From Porphyra umbilicalis (lineage: Eukaryota; Rhodophyta; Bangiophyceae; Bangiales; Bangiaceae): DNA of 64,000 bases. The position numbers were made by a program, and so were the translations under genes. The stretch spans positions 124,001 through 188,000 of the forward strand of contig KV918841.1 in NCBI GenBank assembly GCA_002049455.2, in the 5' to 3' direction. The notes under the pieces were generated by a model. It searched no databases and was not told the DNA's origin. It worked only from the letters and a program-made list of their open reading frames with translations. This document shows positions 22,622 to 33,190 of the stretch, piece by piece. How positions within the stretch are numbered: the first letter of the stretch is position 1; every line of letters starts with the position of its first letter.

Positions 22622-24573
22622 GGCGTTGTTCTTGTAGAGGGCAGGTGAGTAGGATAGGGGTTAGGATAAAGGCGAGCAGCTCAGGGTAGGCATAAGAGAG
22701 CGAGAGCGTGGGGGGGCGTCTGTGCAGGTGAAAGTTGGTATGGAGGCGGGAAACAGAGGAAACAGAGCCTGCCACTCAGGTTTTTTACCTAGGAGGCGGC
22801 ACGTAGGACGGCGAGCAAGAGTCGAGGAAGTCAGCAATTGTGCTCAGCGTCGCCCGAGGCCAAGCGGGCGCGCAGACGACCACACGATGTGTGCCCTGCG
22901 GGAGGCTCGCTAGCGTCTGCAGAAGGCCACGGCGCGTGCGCCCTCGCAAGGGGCACAGGGGCCGGCACAGACGGCCGTGGGCGGACGGTGAGGCGCCGGG
23001 GGGTCACGTACATTGCTGCCGTGGGCGGACGGTTAGGCGCCGGGGGGTCACGTACATTGCTGCTGCCAATAACGTAGCTCCAACAAAGCACTGTCAGGCT
23101 ACCGCTGTCGATGAAGCGGCAGAGACACGTCGTAGCGCCGCGGCGGGCCCTAACCCCAGGCAGACATGTCTCTCGGTCGTCTCATAGGCCGTCCTCGGAC
23201 CTCGCCCCGCGAAGCACGAGATTGGCACATGCTCAGCAGCGCACGTGCTTCGTGCCTGAGATACCGTCCGTCGGCGGCTACCTGTGGACACGTCGGCATA
23301 CGCAATCGCGGGAGTCACGGGTGACAGCGTTGGAGATGCCTCGTGGAAAGGGCCGGAGAAATAGAATGTCGAGGGAGGGGGTCGCGGGCGGCAACAGACG
23401 GGTCAAGCGGCACGACACAATCCCAGTGACAGGGAGGGCACAGAACGCGGGCGGGGGCAAGTGGCGGACTGGGGCACAGGAGGACCACTTGCACCGCCAA
23501 GTGGCGCAACGAGCACGTGCGTCAGTGTATCTAGCGAGCCCGTGGAGCACGTCACCAAATCTCGAGGCGCCCCCCCGCCCCCCCCCCCCCCCCTCGTATT
23601 GGAAGGGTCCACAGTTTCAGGTCATGGTCGTACGCGGATTGGCGCCAAGCCGGGCGCTCGCCAGAGAAGAAGATGGTGACAGACGAAGCGACGTGCACGG
23701 CGAGGCGACGGTTCGCACGACGGGTCGTCTGGGGAGGAGGCAACGTGCTTTTTGCGGCAAGACCAAGTCTCGTGCATTGGAATGTGGTCCTCGACTCCGC
23801 AGTTGGCGCGTCGTGTCAGGACATTGCAAGGAACTGCGAACTTGCATCAGGAAGCGACCTCCCTTGCATGGTCGGCATCGTCGTTCGTCATCAGGTGTGG
23901 CCAATGGCAGCTTCCCACATAGATGGTAGTACCCCTGCCTTTCATATTACAATCTGTATAATACTCCGATTGGAGCCATTGCATCGTGAGCGATCGCGCG
24001 TGTCCCTGAATTGGGACGTTGTTGCGCGACTGGCGGCGCAGTGATCGCACGTTGCCGAGCACCCTCGCCCCGGGGGCACGTCTTGCACGCGAAACTCGGA
24101 GGCGGCGGTAGCCGGCCGTGGACACGCACGGTGCCGGCCAGAGTCGGCCGCTGTGCCTTCCCCACATGTCACCCCCCCTCGCGCCATCCGGTACTATCTT
24201 GCGAGTCGCTACCGCCCAACGACCGAGATCCTGGTACGTTGGAATGGCGCATCCCAGACGGTCGATCCCACCCGTTCTCGTGGGTTTGCATGCGCTGCGG
24301 GGAAGTGGGAAGCCGCGACATTACGCCCACGGCAGTCACAGTCGTCGCAGCGCTCTCCAAAGCGCTGCAAGCTGGGTTGTGGCGATGCCTCTGCCCGTAC
24401 AAGAACGGGCGAGGTGTGACAGGCTCTCACCTGACGCGAAAGACTCGCCCACCGCCCGCTGGTGAGCGCCCTCTTCCGACCTCAATACGCCTTCGCCATT
24501 CCCACCTACCACCTTGCCCTACCCCTCGCCCTGCATCTTTTGACCCCGCTTTTGAACGCTATGTGCCTGCGTG
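22622..24573. other. intergenic, divergent promoter region of the candidate element
   Basis: Apart from the 44-bp tandem pair at 22974-23061 and a long C run at 23575-23593, I see only short overlapping frames. It separates the leftward transposase from the rightward coiled-coil gene and would have to hold both promoters. Confidence 0.4.
22974..23061 (+). repeat. 44-bp tandem duplication
   Basis: Two head-to-tail copies (22974-23017 and 23018-23061) beginning GCCGTGGGCGGACGGT. I see one difference between them (GGTGAGG versus GGTTAGG). Confidence 0.9.
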
Positions 24574-25113
24574 ATGGGATCTTCTTTTCTGCTCTCACTT
24601 TGGCTGTCGTCCCTCCACCTCTCCCTCATCAAGGCCACGTTCGTGGGAGGTCCGGAACTAGCTCTCCCTTCCAGTCCCCCCTATCTCAACCTACCCTTCC
24701 TCAAGCCACCGGCGGGCGCACCGGTATTGGCTCGGCCTACCACACTCCGCAAGAGCACGGACATCACACCACCGAGGAGTACGTCTTCCTCGCGGGGCAA
24801 CGTGCGACAGCGCCGCCAGTCAGTGCTGCTTGACCCCGCGCCCGCCCCTTCCTCCGTGGAGGACTACCTGACGCTCTTAGCCGCCCGGCGCGTACAAGCG
24901 GCCTTTTGCATGGCCATCCCCCCGGGCTCGATCACGCGACCGTGGCGCGCCCTGGATCCGCTGCTGCTGGTCTTGGTGCAGCTGACGAGCCGGCGGCGGC
25001 TCTTCGTGCTTGGCGTACCCCCGACGCACCTGCGGTCGCCTCTGCCGTCCCGCCGGCAGCGGCCGCTCCAGCTCGCCGCCGACAGCAGACGACTCGGAGA
25101 GCGCCGGTCATGA
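24574..25113 (+). CDS. small ORF overlapping the coiled-coil gene start
   Basis: The ATG at 24574 gives a hydrophobic N-terminus (MGSSFLLSLWLSSLHLSL), then a Pro/Ser-rich part and a more ordinary segment (SVEDYLTLLAARRVQAAF). Its TGA at 25111 overlaps the next ATG at 25110 (ATGA). In a eukaryote such an overlap is more likely to mean that this ORF is an exon joined to the next frame by an unseen intron, or an upstream ORF. No family recognised. Confidence 0.3.
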   Translation: MGSSFLLSLWLSSLHLSLIKATFVGGPELALPSSPPYLNLPFLKPPAGAPVLARPTTLRKSTDITPPRSTSSSRGNVRQRRQSVLLDPAPAPSSVEDYLTLLAARRVQAAFCMAIPPGSITRPWRALDPLLLVLVQLTSRRRLFVLGVPPTHLRSPLPSRRQRPLQLAADSRRLGERRS

Positions 25114-26999
25114 CGGCGCCGCCGTTTCAGCCGCGGTATGTGCCGGTTGCATCATTTAACAACTCCATCGGAGCTGTGCCCGCGGGTGTCGGAGCGAATC
25201 CACAAGCACCGCGATTGCCTTCTTTGGCGCCCCCTCCCCCTGTGTGCGTGTTGCCGGAGGAGTTCAACGGACGCAGCGGGATGGGGATCGGCGACGTGAT
25301 CGGCGGCCAACCGAACCGGGGTAGCCAGGCACCATTGAGCAGTAGCTACGCTCCTCCCTCGCCGCGGTTTTCGTCGGTTGGACCGGCAGTGGCCGGATCC
25401 CCCGACCCGCTACCTGTCGGCTCACGCCGCCGCCGACCAGCCGCTGACAGTCGCTCTCCCAGCCCGGCGGCAGCTCGCACCCGGCGGGCACCGCCGTTTA
25501 CTCGTTCGGGACCGGCCGCACACCCTGGTGTGCGGCAGTCGGGGTCATCTCCCGGCGACGCTGCCCCCGCACTGGAGTTGAGCCGCGTCTACAAGGAGGC
25601 CGTCACGGCCGTCCGCCGGGAGGTCACCGCCACACGGAAGGAGCTCGCCGTCACGAACAGCAACATGCGGGCGCTCACCCAAAAGACGGACGAGGTTGCC
25701 AAGGTTGCTGATCAGCTCTCCGTCGGCCTGATCGTGCAGCGTCGAATTCTTGTGAAGGTTGCGGCGGACGTTGCCACAACCCTGACGGCTGTGACGGCCT
25801 TGGTGGCGTCAAGGACGCCCACGATCGTCGATGAACCGGCGGCGGAGGCGACCGCGACGGCTGGAGCGGATGGCACTGCGCCGCCATTGCCGGATCCCCG
25901 GACGCAGGAAGAGATGGAGACGCAAGACGCAAAGTGGATTTTGGGGCTCAAAGACGACCTGGCCAAATGGCTCCATGACAAGTTCCTGAATAGCACCTGC
26001 ACTACTGACGTGTGGGTGACGACCAAGGACGTCAATGTCTTTTTGCGCGACTGGACCATGCGGCGTTTTGGGGTTAGCGCCAAGGACGCTGTGCGGCTGC
26101 TTGAAAGTCCTTGGCGGTTGCCAAAGCGGCCCCGGCGCCAGTCGGCTCCTCGCGCTAATGGTGACGCGCCGTCCGACGTAGCACCCAAACGGTTAACCAT
26201 CGCCTACCAGTACCTGCACCGCGTGGTTTCACGCTTCTACCAAAAGGTGGGCGCCAAGGTCTTGTCGGCGTTTGCTGCACACGTCAACGAGGAGCTCAGC
26301 AAGGGCACCTTGCGTCGTCTGCGAAAGACAACTTCCAAGTTTGAGATCTACTTTTCGCAGGAGGATGCTCGGTGGCTGCTGGAGGGTGACCGGTTCCTCA
26401 ACAACAGCGTGTGCCGTGACGGCCTCGTGCGGGGCGTCGCGGCTGTCTTCTCGCACTTTAACGTGCTGCACCGGTTCTCCGAGAGCGGGGCGACAGAGGG
26501 TGGACCGCGCATCCTTGCCTGTCGGCTCGCCTACTTCGCGGTCGCCGCCACTAAGGTCCGCTCCCACCTCAAGATGCGCGCGTCTCCCAAGAACACTGAT
26601 GGCATCCAACAGCAGGACGGCACGGAGGAGAACGACGAGGACGGCAGCAACGCGGATGATGACGTCGACGATTCGGCGGGACCCCCTGCCGAGAAGGTCA
26701 GCTGCCTCAACGGCGGCCACCGCCCGGAGTGGGTCGTCGAGTTGCAGACGGTGGGTCTCGTTTTGGCTGGCCAGGGAGCGAGGGCGGACAAGGGCTTTCG
26801 TGTGACAGACGGAAACGACCCGCGACGCACGGACCCCACTCGGCCGCGTCCCCCAGCGCCCGCATCTCGTGCACAAGTGACGGCTGCCGATGGCGCAACG
26901 GACCCTGCTCGTGGCGTCCCTGCTGGTGGGGCTCGACCGTCGAGCGGTAGCGACATTGAGGGCGCGTCTTCCGCGTGGCGGGAACCGCGCGAGACATGA
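25110..26999 (+). CDS. coiled-coil protein, probable transposon accessory (TnpA-position) gene
   Basis: The ATG at 25110 is the first in-frame ATG with reasonable context. The open frame extends upstream without one I trust. The product has a Pro/Ser-rich N-terminus, a heptad-rich helix at about 25575-25800 (YKEAVTAVRREVTATRKEL, then a long Val/Thr/Ala helix), a compact middle domain (about 25920-26560; WILGLKDDLAKWLHD, FLRDWTMRRFG, FYQKVGAKVLSAF) and an acidic tail (EENDEDGSNADDDVDD). I know no named domain. It lies inside the same proposed element as the transposase, transcribed away from it. Pairing and the coiled coil suggest a DNA- or transposase-binding partner; this is inference. Confidence 0.55.
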   Translation: MTAPPFQPRYVPVASFNNSIGAVPAGVGANPQAPRLPSLAPPPPVCVLPEEFNGRSGMGIGDVIGGQPNRGSQAPLSSSYAPPSPRFSSVGPAVAGSPDPLPVGSRRRRPAADSRSPSPAAARTRRAPPFTRSGPAAHPGVRQSGSSPGDAAPALELSRVYKEAVTAVRREVTATRKELAVTNSNMRALTQKTDEVAKVADQLSVGLIVQRRILVKVAADVATTLTAVTALVASRTPTIVDEPAAEATATAGADGTAPPLPDPRTQEEMETQDAKWILGLKDDLAKWLHDKFLNSTCTTDVWVTTKDVNVFLRDWTMRRFGVSAKDAVRLLESPWRLPKRPRRQSAPRANGDAPSDVAPKRLTIAYQYLHRVVSRFYQKVGAKVLSAFAAHVNEELSKGTLRRLRKTTSKFEIYFSQEDARWLLEGDRFLNNSVCRDGLVRGVAAVFSHFNVLHRFSESGATEGGPRILACRLAYFAVAATKVRSHLKMRASPKNTDGIQQQDGTEENDEDGSNADDDVDDSAGPPAEKVSCLNGGHRPEWVVELQTVGLVLAGQGARADKGFRVTDGNDPRRTDPTRPRPPAPASRAQVTAADGATDPARGVPAGGARPSSGSDIEGASSAWREPRET

Positions 27000-28858
27000 G
27001 GTGCGCCGGCGGACGACCGGCGCGAGAGAGACGGTGTGCCGGACGGCAGCTCGGCGGTGCGAGGCGATGGGAGCTCCAGCGATGGCTTAGTGACGTGCTC
27101 CGATCAGGACGAGGAGGAACCGCCTCGTCGTCGGAGGCGCACTGCCACCGAGGCACGGGAGGCGGCCGCGCGTCGTCGGGCGGCCCGCGTTCTCACTGCC
27201 GAGTTTGACTGACGAGGGTCGGTGTACGGTTGAACAGGCCTCTGTCGCGTTTAGTTCGCCATTTGTGTGGTTTGGTTTTGTGTTGCGCGGTGTTCGGGTC
27301 ACTGCACTGTGCGAGGCTTCTTCCCTGACTGTTTACTGTCGTGCTGCAAGTCGGTAGTGGCGTGCAACTGCCAGCACCTGCTGCCTCTTTCCAAGCGTGG
27401 GACGTTGGACGACTGATTGTTGTTGACATGTTTTTCTCTTCACCCTGGTTTACTCCCGCGGGCTCTGCTCTACTGTGCCTTTATCCTTGTAGCTCGTCCA
27501 TCCGGCAGGACCATTGCAAAGCGCCGGCGCCACCCGACCCATGCCCGCGTGGCGCGGACCAAAAGGAGGGAACAGCAGGACTGCTTACGGCACCATGCAA
27601 TACATCCACGTAAAAGAAATTTTGTGCCTGCCCATAGCAATGATAATGCAGGTTCTGCGTCCTTACCATCTCTATCTATCAGCAAGACTAAGCCCGACGG
27701 GTTCTATCTCGAGATTGACTCGTGACAAAACCCATGCATCTGCACAATGTCCGCGACGGGAGTTTCCCGTCTAGGCAGGTGTCCAGCAACATCCGACCGC
27801 ACGGGAAAAACTGCCGTCGGGCTTGTCGATTTGTCTGACGATACGAGCGCAGCCGTCAGTTGCGGGCGGCGGTTTTGGTCGCGGCGTGCGTGCACTCCTC
27901 TTGTTCGCGCTTGTGACGGCGGGCCGTGCACGAGCCCCGCGCGTCCCGCGGCCTGACACGGGGGGGGGCCCGGCCGGGGATCTGCGGCGTGGCACGTGCG
28001 ACACCGTGGCGTGCGCACGCCACCCCGGCATGCGCGGAGGGAGGGGGGCCTGCCGCTGCGTGGCGGTGTGGCCGCGGTGTGAGCGCACCACAGCAGTTCA
28101 AATTCCGGGCACAAGAGCCGATACAAGATATTTCTGGGAGCAGAGGCCAAAATAGCTTGTATGGCCTCTGGGTCAGATCTTGTCAGGCCTTGTTTCAGAC
28201 TACGCAGTCGCCAATGACAAACAATCTCTGGTGGACAGGCTCTGGTCAGTTTGTTGGATCGGCAATCCGAGGAAGGCTCGGCTGACAGATCTCTGTCGCG
28301 CCCGCCACGTGACTGGCGCAAAGCCGCTGATCTGTCGGGCGCCCTCTGCTGAGCCCACTTCACCCCCCCGCTACGCCAACCGCCCATCGACCGACCGCCA
28401 CCACCCCCCCACGTGCTACGGAGCCTCTCTCCCGCACCTCCCCCGTCGTCACTGACTGGGTTTCCCCCCCCTTGTGGCGTCCCACCGGGTCGGCGCGGCC
28501 CGAGGCGGTCCTGCCGCTAAGGCCACCCCGCCGGCGCGGCCACGGGCGGGTGCCGCGGCGCCGTCGCCGTGGCTGCCGCCGTCGCACCCCAGCCGACCAG
28601 GTCGACCGGCGCGGCTGCGGCTAGCGCCCCGCAAGCGCCCGTGCCCAGGGGTCCGGGTCCGTGGCTCTCGCTTGCCTGAGCCGTCTCCGTGTCCGTCGGG
28701 GGCAGTCGGGCAGTCGCTGGTTGCCGACGCCGGACGCAGTCGACACGTCGGCGGTGGGCTGCTGCCCTCCGTGGACGCTTCGCCTGCCCCCAACCAACGA
28801 CACGTCCCCCCTCTCGGCGCCCCCCCCCCCCCCCCCGACCAGGAGCGTCGCAGCCCCC
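27000..28858. other. intergenic with subterminal motifs and an inverted repeat
   Basis: 27690-27842 carries the right-hand ACGGGA/TCCCGT cluster of the candidate element. 28141-28170 is a 9-bp inverted repeat (CAGAGGCCA ... TGGCCTCTG, 12-base loop). The DNA around 28090-28290 is less GC-rich and repeats CTGACAGATC and GTCAGATC-like words, perhaps the edge of another element. No gene recognised. Confidence 0.4.
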
Positions 28859-30328
28859 ATGGCCGGTGAGCCGACACCGGTGGAGGCGCTCGCCAAGCTC
28901 AGCGAAGCCAGATATGTCGAGCGTGGCCTTGTCGAGCTCGGGCTACGCGCGGACTCTCACCAGAGCGTCCTGCATTTGTGGGCACGGCGCCTACCCCGCG
29001 GGATGTTTGACGGCCACCAGAGTGCGCCCCCCGCGCCGGATCACCTGACCTTCCACGGCCTTACCAAGCGACTGGTGACGGGCTTGTTTACGCTTCTCGC
29101 CAAGGACCAGCGTCGGCGCGTCGGCTTGTCGCTCAAGGACGCGCTGGCGCGCAGCCACTACTCCAGCACGACCATCTACAAGGTGAAGACGGACGCTGTG
29201 GTGTCGGTCGGCATCTCGGAGTGGGCGGCGACGCTGACTGTGGCCTGTTTCGTGTTCCGTCGCGTGCTACAGAGCGCCAAGGCCACCGCCGGCGCCACCC
29301 TCACGCCGCTGCAGGCGGCTCTTGAGGTGGTCGATGGGTACACCGCGCTGATCAACGCGCTGTACTACTTTCCCCGGGCGGACGTCGACGGCGAGGCGGC
29401 TTGCCGGTCACGACACACCGCGGCCGAGCTGCTGGCGCTTGCCGACGGCTTCTTTAGGCTCGTGTGTGCCGCCTGCCTCCGCAGGGACACCGCGGCCTTT
29501 GGGCGTAATACCGACGTGCCCAACCTGCATCGGTTGCGGGAGCTGCTGCACGCCGTCATCCGCCTTCTCCTCCATGTGCGGCATTTGCAGGACCTTCTTT
29601 TTGAAAGCGCCCACCAACCGCTCAAGCGCGCTATCACGACGGGAAACGGCCGCAATGACGCGTTGCGAGCCGTGCGCCGCATGCAGCAGGGGGAACTGGC
29701 GTCCCGCATCGCCCTCCAACCCGCCTACTTTGGCATCGACCCCGAGTGGCTGAAGCACGCCGGGGTGATGGCCCACTTGCGCACCTCGAAGCCGCTGTGG
29801 AGCCAGCCAAGCGGGGACTGGCGGTGCTCTGGCGGCAGGATGTTCGGCAGCCAAGTACCGATTGCTGCGCGCGCACTCATTCAGGCCCGCTGGCACCAGT
29901 CCTTTGTTGCCAAGTGGAAGGGCCGCGCCACGCGCGGTGAAGACGGGCGGCTGGTGGTTGGCGATTGTGTGGGTGTTCTAGTCGTGCCGGTTGCCGCGCG
30001 AAGCGAGGTGTGCGTTGCGCGCCGGGAGGAGGTGCGCGGGCCCCTTTGCCGCACGGCGTACTTTCGCACTGTTGCTTTCCTCGACAACCCCAGCGGGCTC
30101 CCCGCAGCTGTAGTCCAACCGTTCGTCCCCATTCCAGACTCGGACGACGTGCGTGTCGACTCTGAGCGCTTTCTTTATTTGCCTTTGGTTCCTGGTGTGC
30201 GCCGTGCGTTGCTATTGCACAGCTGCTGCTGCTCGTGCTCCCTGCAGCCGTCCGGAAGCGGCCACTCGTATGTCAACCGTTGGAGAGTGTTTGGTCGGCC
30301 AGACGGATTTCCATCACGGAGCGGGTGA
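28859..30328 (+). CDS. C-terminal half of a Tnp2-like transposase (489 aa)
   Basis: The start is the ATG at 28859 after a long C run (CCCATGG). An early block FHGLTKRLVTGLFTLL aligns with the D-x-L-H region of the 18.7-22.6 kb transposase. A later block, HRLRELLHAV...ESAHQPLKR...GNGRNDALRAVR (about 29530-29690), matches the HRIIHHMDEE...E..H..CKR...N.R..AL block of that protein in order and spacing. The N-terminal catalytic part with the first Asp is absent upstream, so this is a truncated copy or the 3' exon of a longer gene. The tail contains a small all-beta-looking region ending at LYLPLVPGVRR. It converges with the minus-strand gene ending at 30419, 90 bases away. Confidence 0.5.
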   Translation: MAGEPTPVEALAKLSEARYVERGLVELGLRADSHQSVLHLWARRLPRGMFDGHQSAPPAPDHLTFHGLTKRLVTGLFTLLAKDQRRRVGLSLKDALARSHYSSTTIYKVKTDAVVSVGISEWAATLTVACFVFRRVLQSAKATAGATLTPLQAALEVVDGYTALINALYYFPRADVDGEAACRSRHTAAELLALADGFFRLVCAACLRRDTAAFGRNTDVPNLHRLRELLHAVIRLLLHVRHLQDLLFESAHQPLKRAITTGNGRNDALRAVRRMQQGELASRIALQPAYFGIDPEWLKHAGVMAHLRTSKPLWSQPSGDWRCSGGRMFGSQVPIAARALIQARWHQSFVAKWKGRATRGEDGRLVVGDCVGVLVVPVAARSEVCVARREEVRGPLCRTAYFRTVAFLDNPSGLPAAVVQPFVPIPDSDDVRVDSERFLYLPLVPGVRRALLLHSCCCSCSLQPSGSGHSYVNRWRVFGRPDGFPSRSG

Positions 30329-30418
30329 CACGGTAGGTTTGGGGCAGTAGACACGGCTGGGCAAAGGGGAATCATTGATAATACTTGCTCTTTTTTTTTC
30401 ATGTTCATGCACGCCCTA

Positions 30419-31933
30419 CTACCGACTCAGGTTCCTGAGCCACTGTGCCGTGGAAGGCCGCGTTTGCGATCCACTTACACCCGAAGGCGCCTGGCTTCCC
30501 CCGGAGGAGGATCCACCACCAAAGGTGGCGTCGCCGCTGGCGTTCGAGCTGTTGTCGGCGCGGTACTTGGTCAGGATGACGTCCTTCTCGGCGGCGGTCA
30601 GCCGCTGCGCTGTCAGGTCCAGCTCTTGCCTCCCGTCTGTCCGCGGCATCAGCAGCGTCCACTCGCCCGGCGCAACCCCCTCCTCTGCCTCCCTGTGGGG
30701 CTCGGTCAGCCACGTGCGATCGGGCGACACGAGCAGCCCCCGCAACGTCATCGCAAACGAGAAGACGGCGCGGTTGTCAAACTTGTGGGCCGTCCGCACC
30801 ACGGCCTGCAGGATCCTCAGCGCAATATTGTGCAGGTTGTCGGTGCGGGTGATAGTGTGCTCGCCTGCCAGCGCTGACCCAGGCTCGGCGTCGGTCTTGT
30901 GCACGGGCGCCGGCAGGTCACCGACCGCGATATACCCCGAGCATGTTGCCGTGAGCGTAGAGGTGACGGCAAAGTAGTCGGCGTCGGCGCCGTCGTGGGC
31001 AGACGGCTTGGCGGCTTCAGGGTCGGTTAGCTCCATGGCGGTCGACTCCTTGATCAGGAAATACGCGAACAGGATGTAGAAGAGCTTGCGCGCCCAGCAC
31101 CTCGGGTCATGAAAGGTGCCTCGGATGATGGTGTCGGTGGCATGGTCAACCCGATCCATGGCTTCGGGATCGACGCCGCTCTTGCCGCGGACAACATGCG
31201 GCTGCTGCTGCAGGGGCCTCCTGGCGCTTGCCTGCAGCAAGCGCTCGGCGACACAGAGGCACAGTCTTTTGAAGTTGACATTGGGGAAGGTCTGCAACAA
31301 AATGCTCGCCGGCGGGAACGATACCGTCACGGTGTCGCCCTGGTCGTTGGGAACGTCTTCAATGAAAGACAGCATCATGTTGTTCAACACGTGCGCGTGT
31401 TCCTTGCGGATGGTGGGGGTCGGGAAGGCCTTTTTTAGCGCCGTGATGAGCTCGTTGTCCGTCATTTGCGTCACCGGCCGCTCATGCAGGAACTTCTTGA
31501 GAGAAGCGTCAAAGTGCTTGGTCAGTTCGCCAATCACGGTGTCGCCCATCTTCTCGAGCTTCACAATGCGCTCCTCAAAGGCGTGGAAGCACCCCTTGAC
31601 GGCTGTCTCCACGTCCTCCACAGAGGTGCCGTTGGCGGGAGCCTCCAACGCCGCCGGTGCCGCCAAGCCACCGCCCGAAGAGGCCGCACTTCCGTCGACT
31701 GGCGCCGCCGCCACCCGCGCACGCGCGAACATCTCCTCAAGATCCGGCTTCATGGCGGCCAGCATGGCCCTGGCGATGGCGTCAATCTCAGGTTGACTCA
31801 GCATTGCGCGCGTAGTACGTCCGCGACGACTCGGAGGTGACGCGTCGGTCGGTGACCCGGGGCTTGGCGGAGCGGATGGCGCTGCTCTGCCAGTTGGCAC
31901 ACGAGAGCGCTTTCCGCTGCCTCCCGGCGGCAT
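30419..31933 (-). CDS. coiled-coil protein, probable transposon accessory gene
   Basis: The start is taken at the ATG at 31933 (MPPGGSGKRSRVP); an alternative is 31804 (MLSQPEIDAIARAML). After a basic Pro/Ser-rich leader there is a helical region (VEDVETAVKGCFHAFEERIV), a compact domain rich in aromatic residues (CWARKLFYILFAYFLIKE near 31050-31100) and a Ser/Gly-rich tail. No named domain recognised. It is tail-to-tail with the transposase half at 28859-30328, mirroring the transposase plus coiled-coil pairing at 18.7-27.0 kb. Role inferred from context only. Confidence 0.5.
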   Translation of the reverse strand: MPPGGSGKRSRVPTGRAAPSAPPSPGSPTDASPPSRRGRTTRAMLSQPEIDAIARAMLAAMKPDLEEMFARARVAAAPVDGSAASSGGGLAAPAALEAPANGTSVEDVETAVKGCFHAFEERIVKLEKMGDTVIGELTKHFDASLKKFLHERPVTQMTDNELITALKKAFPTPTIRKEHAHVLNNMMLSFIEDVPNDQGDTVTVSFPPASILLQTFPNVNFKRLCLCVAERLLQASARRPLQQQPHVVRGKSGVDPEAMDRVDHATDTIIRGTFHDPRCWARKLFYILFAYFLIKESTAMELTDPEAAKPSAHDGADADYFAVTSTLTATCSGYIAVGDLPAPVHKTDAEPGSALAGEHTITRTDNLHNIALRILQAVVRTAHKFDNRAVFSFAMTLRGLLVSPDRTWLTEPHREAEEGVAPGEWTLLMPRTDGRQELDLTAQRLTAAEKDVILTKYRADNSSNASGDATFGGGSSSGGSQAPSGVSGSQTRPSTAQWLRNLSR

Positions 31934-33190
31934 CTCAGCGGTAGGGGGGGGTGCGGCAGGCCGACGGAAGGCCGCGGGCGCCTCCGCGAAGCCCTTTCCG
32001 GCAGCGCGGACGTGGCGATGGTCGTGGCCGACAGTGAGGCTTGCTGGCGGCGGTCGCGGCTGGCTCCGCCAAGCCGCGACCGAGGTGCCCCCACCCCCGC
32101 CGCGGGGCGGACGTTGGGCGTCTTCCTCACGGCAGACGGCCGGCCGCAGGTAGTGTCGGCAGGCGCCCTCGCCGCCACCACCGCGTCGCGCCCGACCGTA
32201 GGGGTGGTGTACCTGCACGCCAAGACAGCGGCGGCGGATGTGGCGTCGAGAGCGACTGCTCGCCGCTGCCGCTCGTTGAGTGGCGTCGGAGCAGGCATGC
32301 CCGAATGAAGCCAGCGCAGCCTATTGGTGGAATCTAAGCGGGCTTCCAGGTCGCATAAGGTGCCCATTCAAATTCAAAGGAGCCGGCCTGTACACCGTCC
32401 CGCCGGTCGACTGTTCCCCGCGGCCAACGCCCGACGGCCTGTAGATACAGTCACGGGGCTCTCCCCCTGCGCGCCTGCTTGCAGCGCCGCGGCACGCGCT
32501 CCTCTACACACCCGAGCAGCGAACGCTCAGGCGCCTGTCGCCCGAACCTGCTCGCCGGCTCGCCGCGGTGTCGCTCTCGCTGCCCCAACTGCCCACCCGA
32601 ACAGCCGCAAGCCGACGGATTCGAGGTGGCCACCCGGCCACCTGGCTGGCCACCAAGGACGTTCTTGGATCGCCCGCCCGACCGTCGCCTGCCACTGCAT
32701 TTGGTTGCACCGCTTCAAACCATCCACCATCGTTTCCACCGTGCGGGCTACTACAGACGCCCCGGTCGGGGCGCCACGTTGACGGCGGTGTCGCACCCCT
32801 TCGAGGGCACGGGGGGCGGGGCAACAGCTGCGGGAGACGCGTGGGAGTGCGGGCGGGGGTTCCACGGCGTACCGTACGCGCTCGTCGCGGGCGGGCGGCG
32901 GCGGAAGTGGCGGCGACCCTGCGGCGGTCCCACGGACGCAACCGCTGCTCTTGGCGTTCGCCGCCGACCCGAGCGCCGGGTGGGATTGAGGCCCGCGCAG
33001 CGACTGCGGGACAGCAGTGGAAGCGGCTGACGCGGCGGCAGTCGTCGTCGCGGGCGAGATCAGCATATAGACGCGCGCGGACGCTGTGCCGAGCGTGGGG
33101 GGCTTGCCGCCACACTGGCACCGTTTCCCACGCGGGACGGTCCTGGGTGTACCCGATCCCCCCGCGTCTCTCACCTGGACAAGTTTGGTC
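31934..33190. other. intergenic, GC-rich
   Basis: Open frames here are short or low complexity. An alternative frame at about 33220-33365 (MESAPLPLAGHSELLFVEV) reads like a real N-terminus and may be a first exon of the next gene, but I cannot place its splice site. Confidence 0.35.

Larger units (their letters stand above)
17942..27842. mobile_element. candidate autonomous CACTA/Plavaka-like element (about 9.9 kb)
   Basis: The proposed ends share ATCGTCAGA in inverted orientation (17942-17950 and 27834-27842), followed after about 14 bases by GACGGGAGT / GACGGCAGT. Inside each edge are clusters of ACGGGA and TCCCGT in both orientations (17959-18070 and 27690-27820). The interior holds a Tnp2-fold transposase on the minus strand and a coiled-coil protein on the plus strand, the two-gene arrangement expected of a CACTA-type element. 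I see no convincing 3-bp target duplication, so the termini may be off by several bases, or the two ends may belong to different copies. Confidence 0.4.
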
